A model generated the notes under the pieces. That model saw only the letters and a list, made by a program, of their open reading frames with translations. It searched no databases and had not been told where the DNA came from. Position numbers and translations under genes: made by a program. From contig OZ038469.1 in NCBI GenBank assembly GCA_964036295.1, positions 992,001 through 1,056,000 on the forward strand: a stretch of DNA of 64,000 bases. Reading direction: 5' to 3'. The DNA is from Plumapathes pennacea (taxonomy: Eukaryota > Cnidaria > Anthozoa > Antipatharia > Myriopathidae). Shown in pieces: positions 1-14,161 of the stretch (the stretch's first letter is position 1; each line of letters starts with the position of its first letter).

Positions 1-44
1 CATCTGGCTGCAGACACTGGGACCGACAGCACATTCGTCGATAT
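1..44 (-). CDS. Gene A exon 40 (partial): calcium-binding EGF
   Basis: After a ttttcag acceptor the exon reads [15 protein letters not shown] and is cut by the window edge. DIDEC is the calcium-binding EGF start. Any transmembrane segment and the stop codon must lie to the left of base 1. Confidence 0.85.
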   Translation of the reverse strand, partial: MSTNVLSVPVSAAR

Positions 45-3000
45 CTGAAAAGCAGTACAGAAGAAGAAAGAAAAAAGAAAGAAAAGGGCATATAAAATGA
101 AAGTTAAAGGGTAGAAGATTCGTAGTTCCCATAAGATTGGCTTGTTGCTTTGCTGTCTCACTAGATTAGCCGATAATGGTTACTTCAGGTACCTAGTACT
201 TATTACAAAAATATTTTGATTTGTTTTTCTTCTATGCACATGAATTGCATCGTACATGCCAAACTTTATTGTTACTATCTATTCAGCTTTTGATGTTACA
301 CGCAATATTGCACTTGACAAATGTCACTATACCTGAGCACCTGTCTCCACGTCCCGTGTAACCTTTCGGGCAGGGTCCACAAGTGTAGCCTTGACTATCC
401 GCCGGCGGAGGTAAGTCTGTACAGTGGACACCAGGAAAACAAGGACTCAAGGCGCATGCATCAAGATCGCTTTCACAGAATCTGCCTTTGTAGCCATCAA
501 TGCAGTTGCAAGGCAAGACTTGGAATCTTTCAGTGGCGTTGGTCAGCTCGATTTCATTTCCGATGCAGATACCACTGTTGTGACAGGCGCACACACGGAC
601 AACAGGACGAAGCAAAGATGCTTCCCCGGCGCTGTCTTTTGCAGCAAAACTAAGATCAATCTGAAATCAAAGAATTAGAGCGGTTTTTGGTTGGCTTTTG
701 AAAGCGTAGAAAACGTACAAAAGTTATTACAGTGAAACAGCTTAAAAACAAAAACAAAAACAAAAACAAAAAACAAAAACACAAAAAAAGCTTTCACTTT
801 CTTAATTAAAACTGCTCTAATAGACAAAACCCGATTTTTTGGGGCAAACTCCACGAATATTTCACTGTCATTTTGATTTATCGTAGATTAAAACAATTGC
901 GACGTATATGCATGTAGGTATTCGGGGGGGGGGGGGGGGGGGGCAAAAGTATTTTGACGGGTTTCGAAGTGTGCAAGTGCCAAAGGCGGAGAATTTGGGG
1001 ATATGTTCCTGTGGAATAAAAACTGGAACTGGAACTGCCTGTGGTACTCTGTCAATGATAATTCAAGGAGAGAGACAAAATACAAGATGGTCGGCTCGGC
1101 AAACCTCTTCGGTTGTCACGTTCCAAACGAGCGTTATGGACGAAGACGTGTTCGTTGACACGGCACCTGCTGGTAGCTTTCCCGTAACTGTAAGGCTCAA
1201 CGTTTCGTTATTTGGGTCCATTGCAGACACAGTCACACGGGCTGTTGTGTTAACTGTCACATTTATTACTGATGGACCGCTGGTGATTCGCGGGGGAAAG
1301 TTTTCTGTTAGAGAGAAAAAAAAAAAAAAAAAAAAAAAAAAACGTAGAAGTTACGCTTCAGCAAAACATGACGAGACATCATTCTGCGAAAGAGTATAAT
1401 TTGTCGTCATTTCCAAGTGGGAAAACTATTATATCGACTTAGGGGTGTAAGAGCGGAACAATTAGCACCAGGGAATGGGGCTCTTCCACAGTAGATTTAC
1501 TTGGAGATATTTGTTAACTTCGAGTATACCTTCGATACCGAATTTTACGGAATAAAGTACCATAAACACCATACATAGAAAAGCATCATAAAACCAATAA
1601 CACCCTTTTACTATATATACACACCACACCAATGAAATTAATAGAAGAATTGCTACAAAATCCTTACTAATTGCGTTTGACTCTTCCACAATCTTAATAG
1701 AAACGGCTTTCGTGCTTTCACCCATTGATACATCTTTAGTAGACGCCGCGTCAAACAAGCAGTTGATGTCGCCATTGCAAGCTGCCTTGGCCTCTTCCTC
1801 CAATGACTGATTGCTAAATTTTAACTCATCAACAAACATTGGCTCAAAACTGTTGTTGGAAAACGTGGCGTGGTCTCCATTATCGTAAGTAAATAAGGTG
1901 GTGTTGGCGTCTACTTGCCCTGAATGGTAAAAATGAACAAAATGTGCAGTTCGCTTAACAAAAGGGGAAACTACAAAATTCAGTAAACAAGACAAGGTAT
2001 GTATAATCTTAGTTTTGACTTACACAGCTGGGCAAACTGATAGTGTATTTCTCTTCCAGTAGAACTTGGCGGTATGACGGTGCCGTTTGGTACACAGAAG
2101 TCATCTTCTGGATCATCATTCCATGTGCCGAGAAGTCCTTTGGTTTGGTTCTTAAATGATTTTGGAGCAGCGAAAATAATCGACAGGGCCTCTTTTACGT
2201 CAGTAATTGTGACAGAAATGCCCGATGGAAAGACAACAGCAATAGAATTGCTTTGTGGTCTAGAGACGGCAACAGAACCATTGAGTCGCATGGATTCATT
2301 GGTAAGAGTTTCATAATTGAACAATTGCCCGTCAATCAGTACCTCCAGACCACCTGAAAAATATTGTCATCAAACTATAAGGGACAACATTCAAGCAAGG
2401 GTAAAACAGCAACAAACAATTAAACTAGCGGATTGATCAAAATCAGGTGCAAAAAATTATTCTAGTATAACATCATGTTTCTTAACTAGCCACTGCCAGG
2501 TAAGGAATGCAAGTTAGAATGGGAACTAGTATGTATTCAGTTGATTAGCACAATAAATAGAGAATTTTCTAGGAATCAATCGAATTCTTTGCCGTTCACC
2601 TGAGGATTTACATCCAAGAATTTGTTGTCTACTTTGATACATACGCTCTAAAACACAAACCCATCCCTAGCCACTTATTCATCAATAAACTGCCCAGATG
2701 GTCAATAAACTGCGATGCACTATGTGGTTTAGATAGCTACAATACTAACCCTCTTTCTTCAAGTTGACTTGGACAGCACTACTTCCGCGCTCCTTTGCTA
2801 CGGCCGCTGAAAACACAGTTGCAGTTTCACCACCCTTAGCAAGTCTAGTTCGAGCTTGTAGCTGAAAAGACCCGTTCCTAGCATCAACCATGACATATTC
2901 ACCAAGGCCATTAAACGTGTAGTTCTGTCCATCTAGGGTCACGAAATGTGGATCACCCCACAACCAGCCTGGAGTTATAGAGAAAAACAGAAGCAAATAA

Positions 3001-6000
3001 GTTACATGTACATATTATATATTCAAAAAGATTGTTTAATTGTGAGCATTGTGCTGCTGATAATACTTATTAAAGTAGTTCTGTACGTTGTGGCCTGTTT
3101 TCTTTTTCAAAATCGTTGTTTAACCCTTGGACGGCCAAATTTTTTCCCGGAAAAAGAAAACAATTCAGACTGAGCTGACATTTAATCAAATATTTCTTTC
3201 CAAGTGAATTATAACTGGGCAAAAGTATACATTTTTGGAAAGCTTACAACCTAAAGAGTACTTCTAATAATGTTTGCAACTCATTATCAGTACTGACAAC
3301 ATGATTATGGTCAGCAAATCTGAGTAAATTACTTCACCAACGGCAAAAATATTATAATCTTGGCTTTCATGGCAGCTCTCAAAACACCAGACAACAAACA
3401 AATTCAAACTAACACCTCTGAAAATATCCACAAACATACAGGGAACAAAATATAAAACAGTTGCGAAGAAAATGTAAACTGTGTCTCGATGAAACTAAAA
3501 TAATCACAAGTTGAGTTGGCAGCCATCTTGAATGCTTCTATCGGCTGGTTCATATTCTTGATCATTCTCACTTTCAACCGAAGCCTACAGAGTAATTGCG
3601 ACCTCATGATAAATCAAAACACGAGTTAGGCGATAATTTGTTTCGAGTTTGCAATCACAAATACGATTTCTCGACAAATATAGAACCAAACCTATCGGAT
3701 TCACTTCGTTGTCGGCCATCAGAAGGTTCTCTTTCGTGTAGCGGGATATTTTGCCGTGTTCTAGCAGTGTAAACAGCCGTCTGTCCTTCGTCTGTCACAT
3801 CGGCAATAAATGCTTCGTCGCAATCAGTGAATTTTCCATCGGAATCGCCTAAGACTAGCCCCACAACTTCCATCTGCAGTGCATCTCGCATCCGCCATGT
3901 TTTTTTTAAAGTCCAAATACACACACAGAGTCCGAAAATCGCGAAAAAATCGACCAAGAACTCGACTTCCTTCGATGAACACGCGTCCGATTGCATGACA
4001 ACAATCCCAGGGGGCATTGCACGCATGAACAGTTACGTGGCAACGAAATAACACAATATTTTGTTGGTCACGCTTCTTGGGGTCGTATACGACCCCATTG
4101 GCCGTTTAAGGGTTAAAAGTGCTACATAACATATCTAAAACAATGTGGACAAATCGATGTATTTGGAATTTATCCATTTTATCTAACAAAGAAAACGAAG
4201 TGTATGTGAATTGAGTTGACTGTGAAAATGTCCAAACAATTGTGCTTGTTTCACGTGCTGATAACGATACGGACGGAAACGTTAAGATTTCATAATGATA
4301 GCAACTTACTCCATTCGAGAGGTTCGTAACGGCTGCAATCGTCCGCCGGGCGTCTTTTGAAATAGAGGTCGCACGAGGACGATTTTACACAGCACTGCTC
4401 ATAGCCAAACATGTCATCTGCTTGATGCTGCTGGCTTGTACTCAGCTTATGATACTTGTGAGTGGAACCTCCTCCTGGATAACCAAGAATCAGCGCTCCC
4501 CAACTGAACCAGTCCCAAGAATAGCAACATTCCTGTCCCCAGCCGTCAACAGAGGGGAAGCTTGAGTACACACACAGCCTCCTATCCCAATACCACCAGT
4601 TTCTCCAGTTGAACGAAAATCTCTCGTCCATTCGGGCTTGTCTGAACGAGCAGGGACAAGGCTCCAGATATGGAGTGTAGTAGCGGGGGTCTGGTTGCTG
4701 CTTGAACCACTTAATGCATTTTTGTTTAGGATTTAGCTGTCCTTTAGAGTTCTCTAATCGGAAAAACCATTTTCCAATGATCTTTGTATTCCCAGGCAAC
4801 TCGTCAATGCTTTCAATATTTACCGTTCCTGACCTAGAACAGCAGGAACAGGAAACGTTTTAAGAATTTTGAGCCTATTTGAATGCATAGATTTATTTTC
4901 ACTTTGTGGCCATATACTCACTCGCGCAATACGCAGTTGTCTGTGCCATAATGTTCTTGACCCAACATATTTTTTGCCAAAATCTAAACACTATCGTGAT
5001 AAATGTATTTTTCCCCACAGCATCCAATACAGCGTGTCTATACATTGTTGAGTTGGGCATTATTAACTTTAAACCTGTTACTGATGCAAAATTTTAACCA
5101 ATGAGGAACATAATCGATTGGGTCAGTTTCGTAACCGTTTGTATCACTATTTGCAATGACATTCGCCGTCACACATATGATCGAAGTATGTGCTATATTA
5201 TCCAACTTCCTTAGTAACATGCAAATATGTAGAACACCAAAGGGATATTAAAAAGTCCTATTATGCATCAAACAAACGATGAGCTCGTCCTTACCTCTGC
5301 GCACTGAATATTTTTTTATTACCAGCGTTCCAGCCAACTTCGGGGAGATTTTCGCTGTTTTGATAGTTCTGGTAAAAATTTCTGAAATCATACAATAAAG
5401 AGGGAAACGTCAAAGGAAAAATTTAGCAAGTGGCTGGTGAGTATTTGTGGTTTGAGGGTGTGTATGCGAGCGCGTGGGCGGTGCGTGTGCGTGGACGTTC
5501 GTGAGAGCCAGTGTTTGGCTACAAAATTGGCCTTTTTCGAACATATTTCCAATAATACACAGATATCATAAAAATTAAACCAAGTATACAAGTAGATGTC
5601 TTGACATTAAAGCCCTGTTTACATGGAAGGAGGGTGACCCTCCGTGAAATAGCATCCTCGCAGCAGGTGTTGCGACCACAAAAACGGCTGCGAGGAGAGT
5701 ATTCTTGGAGGGACACCCTCCTAAAAGGATCACCCTTCTCTACTGAAATTCCTTGTTCCGTTTACATGACAGGTACGGTCATCCTAGGAGGAGGGTTACC
5801 CTATCTCCTTGCTGGGGTAACTCTCCCAGCAGGGACAACTTTTTGCCACGTAAACAGGGCCAAACTTGCTGCCATTCGCACCTCAATGTCGGAGCAGACC
5901 ACTTGATTCCATCTTTTGGGTAGTTGTACATGGCAAAGCTGTAAACACCATCAGTAACAACCACAGCTTGGAACGTGTTACTCTAAAGGGAGAAACAAGA

Positions 6001-9000
6001 TAACATCAAAATATCCAACCAGTACTTTGCGTGATCTAGTTCCTTCACGGACAATAGAAGCAAACAGATGGTCGCAAATAAAACGTGTCCAGTAAGCAAT
6101 TATACAAATCAGTACAGTAGTGTCTGCGCAGAAACCTTTTTCAATTCACTTGAGTTACTGTCTTTCTTTCTTGGACGAAAAACACTGACCAGAGATATCT
6201 TCGATTTATGGGTGGAATACCTTATGACAAACACTTACAATCCTGGCCAAAAGTATGTGGGACACTGCAAAAATGCTATTTTTTCACCATCCCTCTTGTT
6301 CAACAACAAAAGCGGCTCCCCCTCCCCCTATACAATGTTGCTTAAAGAGTGTGCACTTTGAGCACACTCAGCTTGTGTCCCATGTCCCATGACTTTTGGC
6401 CAGGATTGTAGATATATATAACGCCCGTTCTTGATTAATTTCTTCTTGTTCAGGAAATGAAACTTTGTTGGGGTCGCTTAGATGTTTTGGTACCTTATAG
6501 GTAACAGTGTGTTGTAACAGTGTGTTGCCCAGGAAAATGATAGAAATTTTACTTATTGAATGCTCTTGGTGCTCGCAGGTTCAGAGGCATCATACCTAGA
6601 CGTCTGGCCTAATGTAATAACTTTCTTTTGGAAAGGAGTTGTATTATTTACATGCGAGTAAAACTAGTTTTCATAAAAAAAGAAAATGTCGCGCTGGCCC
6701 TGTTCAGGCGACCGACACAATCTCTCGTTAAGAAAAACAACAACAACAAAAAAAAACAAATTGTGTAAAAACATAATGATGGTTAAAAACTAAATTAAGG
6801 GCTCAACTTTCTACACCTATCCTGGTTTCTTTCTTCTCAGTTGATATATCTATATCTTACCAAGCTGTCCCAGTGATCATTCTTGTCCTCCAATGCTGGT
6901 TTAAGGTCGACCCAGGTAACAACAATTAACCACGAAGCTTCAAAATCCGTTGGTAAGGCGCTGACAAGGAACCTCTTGATTTCTGACTCAGCGCGTTTTA
7001 AAACTTTTGCCGAAGATGGATTGCCCTTCGTATACACCTGATAGTAAACCTTTGATGTCGAATTAAACGAATCGTGCACGTCTGTTTTGCTCCAGTAGGG
7101 CGCAAGAAATGCATCTTTCAGTGGCAACTGTGAGTCCAATGGTAACGGCCGATACCGGAGCAAGTCACTGTCAAAGTTGAGCAAGCCGTTTCGGCATATC
7201 TGAAACACAAAGTATTTTAGTTATTCCGCGATCTCCAGATGCATTTTAAACCTACACACGAGCCAAGGAAACTAATAAGAGGTCCTAAAAAGTTCACTAT
7301 GTTCCAATTTAGGGTATTATAACGTACGAAATATGGATCTTCTCTGGCGTATTTCCGTTCCAATATATATACATATATATATTTTACTTACGTGCAGTTT
7401 GTAGTGTCGCCTGCCAAAAAACAGCATGCCATCGTCAGGAATGTCAACTCTCAGACACTTGCTTGTGTAGTAGCTTGTACTTGGAACAAGTGCATCTCCA
7501 ACATTTTGGCCATAAGGATACAAAACTGGTCTTGCCACTGAATAATGAAAGGACAGGTAAAACATGAAAAGTCTCAGAGGATACACGTAAACAGTTGCCA
7601 CCCAACCATCTTACTAAGGCAGTTTTAGGTCCGTTCTCAAAAACTATCTAACATATATAACTTCCAAAATAACTTTTCGGTAATTACCAAGTATAGAGAT
7701 TTTCTCTCTATTTATCGGAATCTGTTTGCTTGAAGCTTGAGATTTGATTTATGCTAATGAGGAAAACATGAGAACAAATATTTTCTTAAAAACAGAGACT
7801 GTTGATATAAGAAGATCAATATCAGTATAATGCAGCATACGTTACCTTTTCCTGTTTTGAAAGTAAACAAGTTACTCGCATGAACAAGTCCAATTGGCGT
7901 GCGTGCCAAGACCTGCATGGTGTACTGCTGGGTCTCATGAAGGTTTCGTAGAGTTATCGTTGTACTATTTGTTGAAACAACGCTCCAAACATTTCTTAAT
8001 ATGTCTGCTGGTTTGTACAGTACAAAATACTCTTCCACTTCTCCAAACACCGCGTTCCAAGTCACTGAAGCCGACGTTTCAGTTATTTCTTCCTCCTTCA
8101 CAGCAAATCCTGAAAAGCAAACCCTCTTTTAGTTGCGAGTAGTTGATGATTTACCGTATTTATATAGCTGGCGCGCCTGGGGTGTCTCGGGAAGGAATTT
8201 TTCGGTCCTTATTTCACTAATTTTGCCCAAAATGAGGTTTAGAACTACATTTAAAAATGACACCTCTCTTTACTCACCAGGGTATGTTATTTTGTCAAAC
8301 ACGAAGTATTTTGCGTCAAACCCCTTTTCTTCGATCCCACCATCTGAATGGAGGTACACCTTGACATACTGCTCCATAACAGTAACAGCAAATGCCGATT
8401 TCTTTCCACAAAACCTGCCAACTACTTGGTTACTTTGGCCTTCAGTCACTTCAACGTAGTCGCTGCTGTATAAAATAAGGAACACAGTCACCTTTTTTTC
8501 ACACTTGTCAACCCAACAAAAACAATACGTCATCGCGAAGGGAAAACTTGCGTCCACGTTAATCACAAGTCGTAATTGTTAATTATTTTATTAATCCTGA
8601 ACGGTCCTAATACACGAAAATCCTCAATTTTAATGAAACTAAATTTCGGTTTCCACAGAAACTAATTAAACAGCCTAGCAATAGCAAAAATAGTGTTACA
8701 CTACTTTTAACGTCACGATTAACGTACCTATAAAACGTACCAGCATATTGTTAGTTTTTTTTTACTCATATATTAAAAATTAGAGAGAGGATACCTGCAG
8801 TCACCATTTTCTGTGTGAAAAGGATCGAACACCAGAGCCATCAGCGAGTTCTGCAGGTTCATGTTTTGACCAATCGTCACAGTGCAGTTCACGTTGCTGG
8901 GATAGTTACTGGGAAACCGCGGACTTGAGAAGAAACCTATTCTGCTGTCCATGTTGAAGCTGCACACTGCTCAGACGATAAACAATAATCGGGAGTAAAA

Positions 9001-12000
9001 CGGGTCACTATAAAACACTAGTGATTATATATATAATCATAAAGCACGGAGGAGGAATATTTAAGGTAACAGCTTTTTCTATTCCACGCTTAGGGACAAC
9101 TATGTTAATTAACGTCCTTTGTGTTATAAAATAAATACCGTTTATTTAAAGTCGAAGCATTAGGGAGTGGTTGCCCATTCTCCCGAGCCAGAGGCTCATG
9201 TTTCAAATGTCCGACCGGTGGAATACCTGTAGAAAGAAGACAGGTTCAGAAGGGAAAAACCGTTGGAGTTGCCTCCTCGGATGAAAAACCTTCTTACTAC
9301 TGCCGGCCGTGGGGATTGAACCCACGACCTCCTGGCTTGGAGCTTCATTACGGATTCAGGTCCACCACCCCCAAACCGCTCGGCCACCAAGTCAGTATCT
9401 AGTAGTCAGTCAAGTCAGTATCTATCAGTTTTTCGGTCTGACATGGGACAAAGGGAATGCAAGAGGATATTAGGTCTGATATTGATCAATATAGACTTCC
9501 AACATCAATGGGATCTAAGCGTGTGCAAGAATGGAGAGATATAATATATAATATAGAGGCAAGTCACCTGTCCTGACGTAAACCACTCTGCTCTTGACTC
9601 CGACCCCAATTTTTGTGAAACCGGCAACTTCAATGTGGTAATCTGTGAAAAGCTCAAGGTTGGGAATGGACACCACTGTAGTTGTGGAGTTGACAGAGAT
9701 AACTCCAATGACGTTATTGGTCCACGCGAGTTTGCAGTAGATCTTGTATCCCAGCAGTTTGCCATTGGCGTTCTCTAATGGTATTGGACTCCATGTGACT
9801 AGAACGGTGCTCGGACTTGTGCTTTTCGCTTTGACATTTAGGGGCGCACTGGGGACTAAACATGGAGGAACAGTAGGGCCTTTTTCAAACGTCGAACTTC
9901 ACGTGCGTTGAGTACGATGCAAACAAGCAAAATCTTTTGTTTCAGCTAGTTTACATTGCATTCGACGCATGTGAAGTTCGACGCTTGAAACAGGCCTAAG
10001 TAACAACATTGAAGCTCTTGGAGCAAATGTAAATGCAAATATCGTTTAAATAGGATAAAAAGCTGAAAAGCCAGTGAAAGTGGTATTTTCAGTAATACAC
10101 CGTCAGGTAAACACATGTATATATGTTAGCATCAGTGTAAGGTTTATGTGGCGTATCCAAACGATAGTTTAAGCTGATGTTTCGAGCGTTAGCACTTCGT
10201 CGGAGCAAAACATCAACCTTAGTTGACACATTAGACGTTTTATCTCTGCACCAAGACATTTAGATACGAATACATAAACAACTACATCTACACACGCAAC
10301 GACAAACATGACACATATTAAGAAAAAGAACAAATACGGAAACTGTTCTCCGTCCTTTGTACGTATTGTGTCAATCCTTTAAATAGGTACAACCTTACCA
10401 TCCTCGGCAGTTTTTGTTAGCACTGTCTCACTGGTCTTCATCTCTGCCGTCTCGGTGTTGCTATCGCGAAAAATCGCTGCCACTCGCACACGATACTCCG
10501 TAAAGGGGCGAAGTCCAGCGACCTCTTGTTCCAGTGAATGTGCGTTAGCTACACCGACTACGGGTCTGCTGGTGTTTTTCACCGGGATGAACGTCACGGC
10601 GTAGCCATACATATTACTCGACGAATTTAATTGCGAGAAATTGTAGTGAGTCCATCTAACTGTCATCGCTGTAGAATTCACATTCCAAACAGTGATATTC
10701 CACCCGGCCTGCTCAGGAGCTGAAAGAAAAGAGAATCTTCTGTTGTCAAAATTACACGGCATTGCAAGCTGGTATTGTAAACACTGTATGTATGGCTTTC
10801 GCAATATTTGAACACCGTTTAACTTCAAAATCATCCAAGACTTGACTTGGCGGCGATGAAATACTGAAAACTGTGATGTTTCAATATTTTCCTATAAGTA
10901 CACTTTGTGCTGTCACATAGAATTAACTTCCTGTTATTCTGAGATACAAAACCTATTATGCCCAAAAGGTTGAACATTTTAATCTGTCCTCGTGATGCAT
11001 TCACGTTCAGGAAAACGTTCTAACTCGTTCCTTATGATCTACTTTCGTCATGTTTACGAGAGACCTACCGTTTGACACAGTATTGTTGAATACAAAGTAC
11101 TGTGCTCTAAAGCCTCGCCAGGCCCAAGCACTTCTCTCAGCATGATAAACAACTTCGGCGAGCGAATCCTCGACCAACACGGCGAAACGATTTCTTCTAT
11201 CACAAGTCCTTGACGTCACGTCATTACCACGAGCATCTTTTACAACAACGTAGAAGCGCCTAACGAGTAACGAGAGGGAAAGAGATATATGAATACAGAC
11301 ACGGAAGATGAACATTAAGATAAGGTTTTCTCCGCTGGAGCAGGAAGTAGCACATAATCACTTTGCTATACTCAAGATTGTGCTAACGAAGTTTATCAGT
11401 CATTGTCTACTCATTATTTTGTTTTATAATTAATATAATTGAAAATTCTTAAAAACGGAGTAACACGAGCAACATTTTCAGTGCAACTTGTCGCGCAATA
11501 ATGTTGCTTTGAGAGTTGTACCGTATCGCGCGTACATTACCACAATGTTGTAAGTTGCAGCAAGATGTTGCACGATATAGAACCCACTTCTACTTCATGC
11601 AACATGCTGCTGCAACTTGCAACGCAACATTGTTGCGCGACAAGTTGCACTGAAAATGTTCATGCAAAATCATACCCCCATGCCACCGTACAAGTGTGCC
11701 CCACGTTGAAAGTGTTATGGCTTTGCCAAGGTCTCCGTTCGAACACCTTGGGCAAAACATGCTTAGTAAATAAGAAGTTTATTGAAACACTAAATTCACG
11801 ACGGCAGAATGGAAATGAAAATTTAAACAAAACTATATGTATAGAATATTGTTAACCGGCAACCGAGCAGTCTAATTGCTCGTGGCGAAGCCGACGAGCT
11901 TAGGATTGGAAAGCGTGTCTTCATCATCGTCACATTTTTTTTTTAATTTTTTTTCTGGGTTACGAATCAGCACACGGTGATTGGTTCATATTTTCACGTG

Positions 12001-13400
12001 ATTTATGATGACGTTTTGTCATCACATGACTTGCCGGGCGAGCAGTTTCGCCATTTTGAAGGAGATATGTGGGCGATGGAATTGTGCGTTGCTTGCCTTG
12101 GTTGGCTCTGTGGATTCTTTTATGGACCGCTCATCCTACTTACAAACGAATACGCCGGCTGCGGTAGACCCACACTAAATTTCATTTAGCGGTTTTGGCT
12201 TGGGTCGGTCCGTTCAGCCTCGAAAGCTTTGAAAAGAGCCGCAAATGAAGCAATGAATATATCAGTGAACATATCAAAGAACATATTAATGTTCTTATCA
12301 ATGAACTACATAGCTATGCACAACTGTACAGAAATGTACGAAGATCCTGACGTCCAGAACGTTGAGAACTTGAAGGAACAAGCTGAATGAAGGGGTTCCA
12401 AATGCAAAGATCAGAACCCGAATGATATTAACGGCGAAGCAACTTCGATTTTTGGCCATCGCTTGATAGTGTATATGGAACTGTTTAGTATGAAGGTGAA
12501 CTTAAAGGTACTTTGTATTCTTTTACTTTGTATTATTCTTGCTGATACAAGTAAAGCGTCAGAAAATCTGACTTTTCTTTGGAATCAACGTTTCACTCTG
12601 TTGTGCATTTGTGTTGTTGTTGCGACATTTTGGCTCAGTGCCATGAAGATCAAACAGGCAGCAGATAACGTGGCGTTATTATTTGAAAACTAGCGGGACC
12701 CCCGTAAAATACGGGGATCGGAATTCCTTTTTCCTAATATTTTTCCTGTCTTTTTTTCCTGTTTGAATTCCATTTTGAGCATCTCGAACGCACTATACTG
12801 TGTCCAAAGTACAAACCTCTTTGAGCATTTACCACTCAACCGTACTCGACTCGTCAAACCACCGATTGATCGACATCAAAATCTCTCTGTAGCACTCGAC
12901 CCGTAGGGTGATCGAATTTCTTTTTTCCTAATATTTTTTGTCTTTTTTTTCCTTTTTGAATTCCATTTTGAGCATCTCGAACTCAATTTCAACCGTATTC
13001 GACTGTTTACCGCGTCAAAATACAAATTTTCCTGTAGCGCATGTACCACTCGACCGTACTCGACTCGTCGAACCACCGATCGTCCGACATCCAAATCTTA
13101 CCGTTTTTCGAACATGCGGCAGCATCACCCCGCCATCCAGTCAGTTGACACTCTGAAATTCTCTTTCTAAACTCAAACGGAATTCTCACCTTCAGTAATC
13201 GCGTCCCGTGGGCTTGGTTGAAAGGCAGCGGTCGAGAAGATTTCTGGCCTGCTTTTCCCAGCGATTCAATTCGAATTGACGATACAGTAATTATGACTAA
13301 CGATCGTACGCGAGCATTTGTTGCGTCAGAAATTTAAACCACGCATTATCTAATTACCGGTTTAATTTGTTGCGTCACCAATCGAAATTATATCAATTTG

Positions 13401-13433
<33 letters not shown>

Positions 13434-14116
13434 AGCCGCGGTCAGCGGTTGCTTAGCGTATTATTATATAGAGATAGAGACTAGCGGGACCCCCGTAAAA
13501 TACGGGGATCGAATTTCGATTTTCCTAATGTTTTTTCTGTCTCTTTTTTCCTGTTTGAATTCCATTTTGAGCATCTCGAACGCACTATACTGTGTTCAAG
13601 TACAAACCTCTTTGAGCATTTACCATTCAACCGTATTCGACTCGTCAAACCACCGACTGATCGACATCAAAAGCTCCCCGTTTTTAGAAACTCTTTCTTT
13701 CTTTTCTCCTTTTTGAGCATCTCAAACGCAGTTTACCGCGTCAAAATACAAATTTCCCATAGTGCATGTACCACTCGACCGTACTCGATTCGTCGAACCA
13801 CCGATCGTCTGACATCCAAACCTTCCCGTTTTTCGAACATGCGGCAGCATTACCCCGACATCCAGACACCTGAAATTCTCTTTCTAAACTCAAAACGGAA
13901 TTCTCACTTTCAGTAATCGCGTCCCGTGGACTTGGTTGAAAGGCAACGGTCGAGAAGATTTCTGGCTTGCTTTTCCCGGTGATTCAATTCGAATTGATGG
14001 TATAGTAATTATGACTAACGAATACGCGAGCATTAATGTGGCGTCAGAAATTCAAACCACGCATTATCTAATTACCGGTTTAATTTCTTACGTCAGCAAT
14101 CGAAATTATCAATTTG

Positions 14117-14161
<45 letters not shown>

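Noticed and set aside
3655-4026. Extra exon of gene A in the AMOP-VWD intron
   Set aside because: It lies wholly between TTAA-flanked inverted repeats, and the AMOP and VWD exons already join in phase without it.
9300-9400. tRNA-Ser/Leu-like gene
   Set aside because: The region between the boxes does not fold as a standard tRNA and a non-tRNA body with a tail follows; treated as a SINE.
12463-12693. Plus-strand frame with a signal-peptide-like start ([20 protein letters not shown])
   Set aside because: It lies within a repeat-rich intron on the opposite strand, ends at the Helitron border and has no recognisable domain or splice partner. Hydrophobic frames are common in AT-rich DNA.
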